From positions 18,136,589 to 18,200,588 of the forward strand of contig NC_051142.1 in NCBI RefSeq assembly GCF_014839805.1: a stretch of DNA of 64,000 nucleotides, in the 5' to 3' direction. Source of the DNA: Manduca sexta. Its lineage: Eukaryota; Arthropoda; Insecta; Lepidoptera; Sphingidae. Below the pieces are notes generated by a model. The model ran no database searches and was not told the origin of the DNA. It saw only the letters and a program-made list of their open reading frames with translations. Of this stretch, positions 54,840 through 64,000 are shown in pieces; position 1 is the first letter of the stretch; each line of letters starts with the position of its first letter. The translations under genes and the position numbers were made by a program.

Positions 54840-57800
54840 GATATAGGTAGTTTCAGGTCGAGTCCCTAACACTATTTAGGGTATACCCTACACACGACAT
54901 ATCAAATCGGAATCATCGCAAATTTCTAACTTACGACTTCGATATTATCTATGTATTTGTTATTATATATTTATCATATTGATATTTACATACATATACC
55001 TACCGATTACAAATAAACCGCAAAATAATATATTCATTTTAACTAGAACGACATAGGTACTTTTTAAAATTATAATCACAGACTAAGGGTAGGTCTAAGT
55101 AGATTAGTTTATCCTCAAAAGATAATATTGAAAATGTCCTTTCCTCTAATAAATACCTTATTCGTCAAAGAGAATAGCAATTTATTGTGTACACAAATTA
55201 CTTAAATATCAATTTTATTAATCAAGAAACGTTATTCTTAGTTATTATTAGTTAGGTTTCACTTGGTATCGTGTCACCTTAAAATCAGTAAAATATCATA
55301 ATAAACATTTTGTCTAATGTCTATATTAACAAAATAATCACAAATTTGGAAATGAAACAGTCCAACAATAATTAATACACCGAGCCGAAGTGTCTAGGCC
55401 ATTTAATATTGTAATCAAGCAGATGTTAATTAGAAAATGTCCACAAATATCTACAACATTAAAATCGTAGACAAGCATCTGGGATCCATAACCAGTATTT
55501 CACGTATAAAACTGGCCGAAAACCAGTAAATTAAAAAAACAAAGCATTTTCGTGCGTCAAGGTTAGTGTGTTGTTTGTGTTAATTGACAATTTTCTTACC
55601 TATGCGAATATCTAAGCATACCTTAAATTGTAAATAAGCAACATTCTCTAAGATTAAGTTTAGAAGAAAATTCATAAGTAAATCAGGTTGGTTTACTTAA
55701 ATGGTCTCCAACAGCAATTTGTCACAGGAATTTAGTTATTGATAACAGGGGAAATGATTTGTTAACCCTTAGCAAAATTTGCGATCGCACGACACTCGCG
55801 GTAAATAAATGTAAATAATGGTAGTTAGGAATAAGCCAATGCATATTGTTGATAAACTTGTGACTGTATAAAATGAAAAACTCCTAATATGGATAAATTT
55901 AACTATAGCTATAAATGACAAGCAAGTAGATAAAATAGTCGATAAGAAAGGAACATGCTATGAGAATACTAGAATAAACATCCTACAGCGAAGTCAAAAA
56001 CTGAAGTCGGCGTAGAAATTAACGGAGATTACGATAAGCATTTGCGATTATATCTGAATCTTACCATCTGGTGTAAGAGGTCACTTTGCCATGCAGTCGA
56101 TAAAAAAGAACTAGCAGATTAGAGGTGGACAATAAATACTGGATATTGAGACTTAACATCTGATGTTTAGGTGTGAGGGAAGTGTAATGCCATCAATGCT
56201 TATCACCAAGCTTGGACTCATTATTAGTAAAAAAAAACAATCCAAAACCAATGGCGCCATCAGATCAGCTATTTGTCTCCGCTAACGTAATGAACCCACT
56301 GTATTAGGATGACATCCGGCTCAAGCTCTAAACACAAATCAGCATGAATCACGTAAGCGAAGGTCGGCGAGTTAGGCTCACTATTAAACATCTTACATTA
56401 AATATTGAGAAATAACATTCCAACGGTGTTATAACAAACAGAGCGACTTGTTTGGACGTATCGAGACCTTGGGAGACCAGACCTTGTTGAAAGATCAAAA
56501 CATATCGTGACCTCTGCAGCACCTGGTGAGCTGGTGTTTAGAGAACCGTCATGTTAACCTATGTGTCATTACAAGGTGTCTGATGCTAGAATGTCCAAAT
56601 GTAGTACCTATTTTGGATTTTCCTCTATATTTTGTTAGCAACTGGTGAAGCAGTAGTCTAGAAGTATTATTGGGTTGATATCTTCAATTGTGGCATTCAT
56701 AATTGATCCTTAGAGATAACATCTCTTATCTCAAGGTGTATTAGGAGACTGCTTCTCCAAAACTACCTATCCCCATCAAAGCATCTCTCCCTTAGGATGT
56801 CAGAAGTCTCCTATAAATAGTTTTCTCTTACAGTCATCTTACAAAACAAACACTCAGTTTAAACCAGCGTACGATCTCGACATCTTGATTGTCTCGCATT
56901 GTTTGTCAAAGTCAAAGGTAACGGACCTTATTTGGTGAAGATATTGATCATTTTTGTACGACCTTTATTTTAAACATCGTCTTATTTGGCTGTACTAATT
57001 TGTGCCATTGCGTCACGCCTTTTCGATAATTAAAAAGATTAGCAAAGTCAAACAGGCTGTATCATAAGCGTAGCGCTGTGAAGATATTCAGCTAATTGTT
57101 CAGTATTGACAGACTGAAATCGATGAAATACTGATTGTGATCTTTAGGGTAAAATTAGTAAGAGTTATTGAACGAAAAAATCGCCTGGAATGTGTCTGAA
57201 TTCTTACCTGGCGAAATTTTTACATCATGGAAAGGACATAAACTCTTTATACAAATCCATTAGTCACACTGTACTTCCTATTTAAGCTTCAAGTCATACA
57301 AAAAGACTTTGTTAAATGTAATAATAGCTATAAGTCTTTGCTTTTTTAGTCAGACAAAATCATTTATCTAGGATCATTTTGCATAATGGAGATGCAATTA
57401 CGCCTAGACGTTAAGCCTAGGCGGGCCGAAAGAGGCGTGCGTGGGCGCAAGGCTTAGTCGAAAGTCATCACTTAAGCTTGTTGTACACCGAAGAAATGCT
57501 ACCAATATACTATACTAAATAATAATCAATATTTTTCTGAATAAAATTAGATTATATACTTTTCCAGTGAAAGTATTGATGTTAAAATTATATATCAAAT
57601 TTGGTTTATATGCGTGTCAAATTTGACCCAAATTCGTTCAACAGTCCAAATTTAGTTGGTTATTGTGATATCAAGATCAATTTAATCGCTAGTGAAAATA
57701 TTTTTTTATTACCATAGCCTTTATAAAAATGATTATTGAAAAATAAACATGCATTGAGCTACTGTTATTTTATCAGAGGAGGTTACAATCAGACAAGCCG

Positions 57801-58190
57801 CAGAACTCTGATTCTGATGTTTAAAATAGCTCAATGTAAAAATACATTCCTCAATCAACCAAACGCGTTAAAAAAAATAAATCGAAGTGAAGTGGTCGAA
57901 ATAAAAAAAATAACATTCTAAATTTAAAACCAGATCAATCAATCATAACAACTAAATGAGATATATTATTTTATTGGCCGCCATAAAATATTAAGAAATC
58001 ACACCAAAAGACATGTTTACGATCAAAACGAAATTGATTTTTCGTAATTTATTTATAACCGAAAACTGAATTTAAAACTGGTATTTGTGAGGTTAGCATA
58101 ATGACCACGTGATCTAAAATCTCTAACTTATCCTTTGAATTTTAAGTAGTTGGAAAAAACAGTTGCTAGGCGAAATTGGGAATTTTGAGT
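54840..58190. other. Upstream flank of scaf: no gene recognised
   Basis: AT-rich sequence with short open frames only. The non-coding first exon and promoter of scaf may be in this stretch or further right; I could not identify them. Confidence 0.4.
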
Positions 58191-58202
58191 GACATAAAAA
58201 CT

Positions 58203-58445
58203 TGACTGCCGCGGAGGCGTAGTTGTATACGGTAGGATTGTAGAGCTGTGGTCTCGGGTTCGATCCCCGGGTCGGCTAAAGTGATATTGGGTTTTTCTAT
58301 TTGGTATCACCCCGAGTCTGGAATTTGTGCCCAATATGACTATATACTTGCCCCCTATCATGGGACGAAATGCACGCGGTGGGAATTGGGTACACCAGTT
58401 GCGCCTCAGTCTACTTTTTTGAGAATAAAAGGCGTGTGTGTATAA
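58203..58445 (+). repeat. SINE copy
   Basis: Head GACTGCCGCGGAGGCGTAGT, B-box CTCGGGTTCGATCCCCGGGT, then TTGGGTTTTTCTATTTGGTA and CCCCCTATCATGGGACG. The box sequences fit a pol III promoter, but no tRNA cloverleaf can be drawn. Confidence 0.65.
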
Positions 58446-58449
58446 AAAC

Positions 58450-61400
58450 GTCCCAAATATACCAATTTAAGATATAATACAAAATATGTTTTGATTATTA
58501 TATTCTGGTAAAAGCATAGCATTATGTCAGTATACCCAATCATAATTTACGTGGGAGCACAATATATGCACCGCGCGTTAAAAGCGAAATAATCGTCTTG
58601 CTCTCGATGTTTAATACTGTTGTAATTGTAGGTTAAAGCATCTATACATATTGTTTTTATAGTCGTTTTGGAACCAAAATGTGGTTACTTAGAACAATTT
58701 GTAGGATCAAAAGAATAGGTAATTAAATGGTACTGCTGATATTGTTTATTTATATGTTGCAAACATTTTAATTCTTCGAATATTGATTACTAGGCGACTT
58801 GTTATTAACATTTAAATTGCCTCATTTGTATTTTCAACAATGATCACGGAGGCAATGTTGTGACACTGGGAAATATTGATACGTTTAAATCTGTATACCT
58901 TCAATTTGATTTATGTTATTGACTCATCAACTCCTAACTGTCTATAGTTTAAACTCCATCTGGTGTGCTTTAAAGATGTTTCCAGCCCTTTACTATGTTC
59001 ATTTAAGAGCTTTTTAAAATACTGGTATTTGCTTTAAGGCAAAGTATTCATGATTCCCGGGTATTCAGAAGCTTTATGAGCGATGAATATCCTTACATCA
59101 GAAGATCCCAATAGCGTAACTTTTTATGACTCCAGGTGGCATATGCAAAGCGGCGGCGAGCATGGCATTTTTTAATATAAATTTTTATAATGCAATAAAA
59201 TTCAAAAGAGATGACATATTTAGCAATTAAATAATTACGAGGACAGACGGGATGGCAAATTTCGGTTCGACCTACATCCAGGCTACGTCACGGGAAGATC
59301 CCTTAACACCTTCGTCGGTTTCGCTTTCAAATTGGCATCGACCAGGCAGAGGTCACTTATTGAACTCTGTGTTAATTATGCGATGTCTTAATGATTTTTT
59401 ATCTAACGGAAATAGGAAATAACACGCACATACTAATTTTGACATGTATAAATGATTTGGTATGTATTATTCATTTGGCCTATTCTTTTATTTTGTTTTG
59501 ATAGTTTTTATCCAAGGTTGTGACTTATTGGCGATGAGAAAGATGAATATACTTGTAATATTTATATTTCAGAGGTATTTATTACACTTCGGTTTACATG
59601 TGTGTGTGAGGCATGATGTTAAGTCTCATAATGAGCAGTAAATACCTTGGCTTCTAATCTTTAAGCTGAATTCAGAAATGCTCGTATTATTTAGCGTCAG
59701 TATTGAGTAAATTTTAATTAGAATTTATTTACGATTCTGTATAATTTATTTAAGTCCCATTTACAGTCAGCCGTAAAAGAAGCTGAACAAACTAAAAAAT
59801 TGTATTCGCTTTTAAACTTTAGTTTTCTTAACGACAATCGTTTCTTTAATAAAATAAACTTTAAAGAGATTATTTTATTTTACATAAAAAAAGAATATTT
59901 TGGTTGATGTTGAAATGTTAATATGTAGGAGGGTTTTCAAGTCTTGAAATTTCCAGTTATTCTTGGGGCTAACTGTAGATCATTTACTGGTAAGGTCGAC
60001 ACAAAAATAAAATAGAAAAGGACCAAGTCGTAATACGTCCATCGGATTGCAGACATAATTATTCTAGGTAAAGCAGAGATCACCTCATTGACCTAATCGT
60101 GATGAATCATATCATCAGAAACATAATAATATTTTGTCACACACGCGAACTCACGTAAAAAAACCACAAACATTTTGCAATATTACAACAAATTTACAAA
60201 AGAGGTAAAAAAAAAGGGAAAGTGATATCAATATTTATTGTAAAATATCGCTAAAGTTTACGCAAATATTCAGATCACGTTGTGAAATTGTTGCAAAAGA
60301 TGTATCTGCAGGATATAGAAAATACGAAAATTTGAAGAGAATACTAATATTTTGTACCAAAATGGCTACCATACATCAAATCTGAACAGTGGCTTATTCC
60401 ATAATCGTTGATGTTTCATCCTCTCCCAGTGACCTGAGCCGAGGTTCGTAACCCGTTAATTGCTTGCCCTGAGCGTCATCACTTAATTTCTAACGGTTGC
60501 GAAGGCCTGAAGAGCTCACCCAAAAGTCCAGTGTGATTGTATAAGTCGCCCTTGTCAGATTAACAATCATAAGACATTTAAAAAAGTGGTTGAAATCGCG
60601 TTTCAGAATTACCCGATATACTTATAATAACACAATCTGTCTATCTCTTGATTGTTATATTTCAATGATGCTGCACTTCCCATCAGGTGATATTTACCAC
60701 TTTAACACTCTCACACATTTTATCTCCGAAGGGGTGGACAGAGGGAGGTAAACAGAGGCGCAACTGGTTTTGCCAAAGCCCAATTTCCATCTTGTGTATT
60801 CTACTGGGCTACATAAAACTATTGTTGTCTTGGCAACATAAAAATCGTTGGTTTCACAAATACCGACAGAGTTGATCCTTTTGGATATGATTGAAATAAA
60901 ACACTATTGCAAGTCTTACAACTAACAACTCGCTCTAAGTCTCAATAGTTATAAAAAATTACTAGGTAGTAAATTTATTTATAGGAATAAAAATAAATAA
61001 ATAAATAAATAAGGATATTTCACGAGCCTATAAATGAACTGCTCTAAACTTTTTTTTTCTCTGCACACTTTATCATGTACTGTAGTCTTTACCCTAAACT
61101 GATTGAAAAGAGCAACACCAGAGTATCTTGCCCGTTCTTCTCTGGTGAAAACTGCTTTCCGAACTGGTGGTAGAGTTAATATTGACGGAATCTAAATAAT
61201 GTATAACATTTTACAGATTTAAATAAAATCATTTCATTTCATTTCATTATTGTATGCAAAAAAACTGCGTAGAGATGTGTATTTAAGCACTGATACAAAT
61301 CCAAACACTTAGTGTCACTTTAACATTGAAACAAGTGTGATTTTTATGCAATAAAAGGCTTCTCTTGCAACCGAAGTAAAATCCATACCAATGAGATATT

Positions 61401-61465
61401 GAAAGTGAATCTGTTATTATTTTAATTTGGTATGTCATAGTTTAAACTCCAAGACGACAGGCTAA
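58450..61465. other. No gene recognised
   Basis: AT-rich. A SINE tail scrap lies near 60715-60800 (TCTCCGAAGGGGTGGACAG, GAGGCGCAACTGG) and an (AAAT)n run near 60990-61010. Confidence 0.4.
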
Positions 61466-62309
61466 TCTATACTTATAATAAATCTGTAGAGAGGTCAATT
61501 CTGTACATGAAATATATTTCCAAAATAACTATCAGGGGGTGATTAGGGATCGATACTGATGCCAAAAATGCAATTAGTAAAATTTTTGTCTGTCTGTCTG
61601 TCTGTCTGTATAACTGTTATAGAAACAAAAACTACTCGACGGATTTTAACGAAACTTGGTACATTTACTTGTCATACTCCTGTGCTGGTTATAGTATACT
61701 TTTCATCACGCTACAATTAATAGGAGCAGAGCAGTGAAGGGAAATGTTGGGAAAACGGGAGAAGTTACTCCATTTTTTAAGCTTCCGTCGCGTGTGCAAC
61801 CTTAATGGTTAAAGCTACACAGAAATCATGTATGACGGAAATGTTCTCCTTAAAATTATGTAAAAATATCCCACGACAGCATATGTCTATCTTTTATGGT
61901 TGACTCACAATAACACGTGTAACTCCCGATAGCTTAGCAGTTCGAAGCTTTCTCATTATATTTGTCTACTCTTACGTTTATAACACTCTCAGTCATCCCT
62001 AATTAAAACAGTTAACATTATTAAATATTTCATAAAAAAGAATCATAGAAATCGGTATAGAAACACCAAAGTTATACATGAAATACGCTAATAATAAGCC
62101 ATCATGCGTGAATACTGAATCATGCTATAAGGATTATTTTTGTACATATATAAGGTCGCGAACGCACAGGCAGGCGGCTTGCTTGGCACCTAGGGGCTAG
62201 CGAATCACCTAGCGAGTAGCTTCGTAAAACGAACATTCTCGAACGTTCGCGACCGGCTCCATTTTTGAAGTCCGAAATTCACGCGGGCGAAGCTGCGAGC
62301 GGAAGCTAG
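61466..62309 (+). mobile_element. Non-autonomous Helitron, second copy
   Basis: Starts A|TCTATACTTATAATAAATC and ends CGCGGGCGAAGCTGCGAGCG, GAAG, CTAG|T; 844 bp. It matches the intron-1 copy over its full length with few differences, so both inserted recently. It includes a (GTCT)n run near 61590. Confidence 0.8.
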
Positions 62310-64000
62310 TATTTAAATATATCGCAAATTGAATTCCACGTGGACGAACCCGCAAGCAAAAGGTAGAAATTTAAACTCTATATTATCAAGTCTTCGAGTT
62401 ACTGCGCATGCGCAGCGTGGCGCTTGTCACCTGCCACCGGCATTCAGCCATTGAGTATCGAATGACACACCCTAATGACTTGTAGAAATATTTTTTAATT
62501 CTATTATCGCTGTTCACTCTATTGATGTCAAGGGCGTGATGATTCTATGAACGCGTATGTTTCGAACTGGTAATGTTACGCATGAAGATGTAATTAAAAC
62601 TGCGCAGTTTTGGACGTCACGACTATTTTCAAAAGTGTTTTTGGATTATAAACGTAAAATCTATATTTCAATTGCAATTAAATGTGAAATTTCTTTGTTT
62701 TAACAAGCTAGCTTATCCACATTAACGTCTATGTGGAACTCTTTTTCAAAATAATTGTCTCACTGGCATGTTTTCAAAATAATAACTGATATGTTAGTTG
62801 AGGACTTATACTTTTTATGTCAAATTTTAATAAACAGTTTCTGATTGTTTTTTACAAGCATCCAAACATTGCAAAGGTCAAATGAAATGAAGGTTTGCTA
62901 TAGGGATGCTATTTCTCTCATTAGGAGGCCTAATATTGCAATTGGAACCCCAAAATGTTTACAAAAGACAAAAACTGTGCCCTTATTTCACATAGATGTT
63001 TTATAAGACCATCTTACAATCCCAGACTTATTCAACAGTAAAACTGGCCACACAGTACTAGCAATAAAACTAGAAAACACGTAAAGCCATTTTATCACAA
63101 GGATATCGACAATTGCCCATCCCTAGCAATATATCGATATGTTTATCGAGTACATCATGTGCCTATGATTGCGTAATAAGGTAAGCGAGTTGAGGTGATG
63201 CTCAAACTTGTTTTCGTGAAATTCCGATGTCGCGTCGAAGCATTATTGAGAACTTAAACAATGTTCCAATGAGTGATTTAAAAACATAAAAACAATGGCA
63301 TAAAAGTGAATATAAAATGTCAATCCGATTATTGGTATAAAAGGCATAATTTATAAGTACATAACAGGAACGTTTAAAATAAAAATAAAATAAATAGTTA
63401 AATTTTAAAATGTAAAAAGCCTATTAAAATTTTATGTTAATAAAATAGTCTTCAAAGTATATATTAAAAAGCGATAAAATTTTAAACCAGTCCACAATAA
63501 ATCTAGAATTAAAAAAAAAAACAATGATTTAGTTACAATATCTGATTCCAAAGTTATTTAGATGACTCACAAAGACTAACAATTTTATAAACGAAAAGCT
63601 TTTGCCAACACAATATACTCTTAAAAGAGTATTAGAGCAGGCTCTACAATACAATTGCTTAGGTCGCGCCATTACTTCCATGCAGTTAATAAAATTGTTT
63701 CCAGCGTGGCGATCACACCTCCCACAAAACATCAATCAGTTTTTAACGAAAAATGTAAAGTCCTCAAACCAGGTTCGTGAACTTTAACATGCGTAATAGA
63801 TTATTTAAACGTCTTTTAAATAAACCACGAATATCATTAATTTTATTAACCCAATATTTACTTTGAATGTAAAAAAACTGTTCTTACAAATCAACATTAA
63901 ATATTACATCATTATTGAAATTGAAGGGGTTATGATAATCAAACAATGATGTTTAACTTAACACTACATGGAAATAATAACTTGATGGTATAGTGTATTC
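62310..64000. other. No gene recognised; DRE-like motif near 63130
   Basis: AT-rich sequence. AATATATCGATATGTTTATC near 63127-63147 resembles a DRE-type promoter box, with GGATATCGACAATTG about 25 bp to its left, but no adjacent gene can be traced. Confidence 0.35.

Noticed and set aside
63602..63787. 61-codon plus-strand open frame near the right edge
   Set aside because: No recognisable motif, no splice or promoter context that decides it, and an equally long frame lies on the opposite strand.

Overview
The window looks like a piece of a lepidopteran (moth or butterfly) chromosome. It is AT-rich and intron-rich, and it is full of non-autonomous Helitrons ending in a GC hairpin plus CTAG, tRNA-headed SINEs with a GGTTCGAAYCC box, a maT-type mariner, a piggyBac relic and a DIRS element. 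This assignment is inferred from repeat and gene content; no database was searched.

One gene dominates the window. It lies on the minus strand between 52851 and 12172 and has 13 coding exons whose splice sites and reading phases all join without a break. The joined product is about 2,312 residues. In order it has a signal peptide, a Gly/Ala/Gln-rich repeat tract, a CLIP domain, a Pro/Thr-rich linker, a second CLIP domain, a very large Gly-rich tract, a trypsin-like domain with two of the three catalytic residues replaced, and a tail of about 650 residues made of further, different repeats. From memory of the Drosophila protein, the protease-like domain best resembles Scarface (scaf), an inactive secreted serine-protease homologue. 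The repeat tracts and the tail make this protein several times larger than the fly protein.

The introns of this gene are landing sites for transposons. Intron 10 (26449-15103) holds an apparently coding-competent DIRS retrotransposon (16424-21296) with inverted termini, an internal complementary region, a Gag/RT/RNase H/methylase-like ORF that appears to need splicing, and a tyrosine recombinase ORF. Intron 5 holds a full-length DD37D mariner (33535-34840) with one frameshift. Intron 8 holds a LINE reverse transcriptase scrap. Intron 1 (13.4 kb) holds a Helitron, a Penelope-type scrap, an inverted-repeat MITE, LINE debris and SINEs.

Left of the gene (1-12171) are Helitron and SINE repeats, a two-exon minus-strand coiled-coil gene fragment (8455-7670) with DRE-like TATCGATA boxes upstream, a THAP-domain gene fragment (9882-9323) whose first exon is broken by a 25-bp hairpin-forming insertion, and a perfect nested palindrome (10757-10923). 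Right of the gene (52852-64000) are a piggyBac relic with TTAA target duplications (53540-54833), a second copy of the intron-1 Helitron in opposite orientation (61466-62309), SINEs, and long AT-rich stretches in which no gene was recognised. No tRNA, rRNA or CRISPR locus was found.
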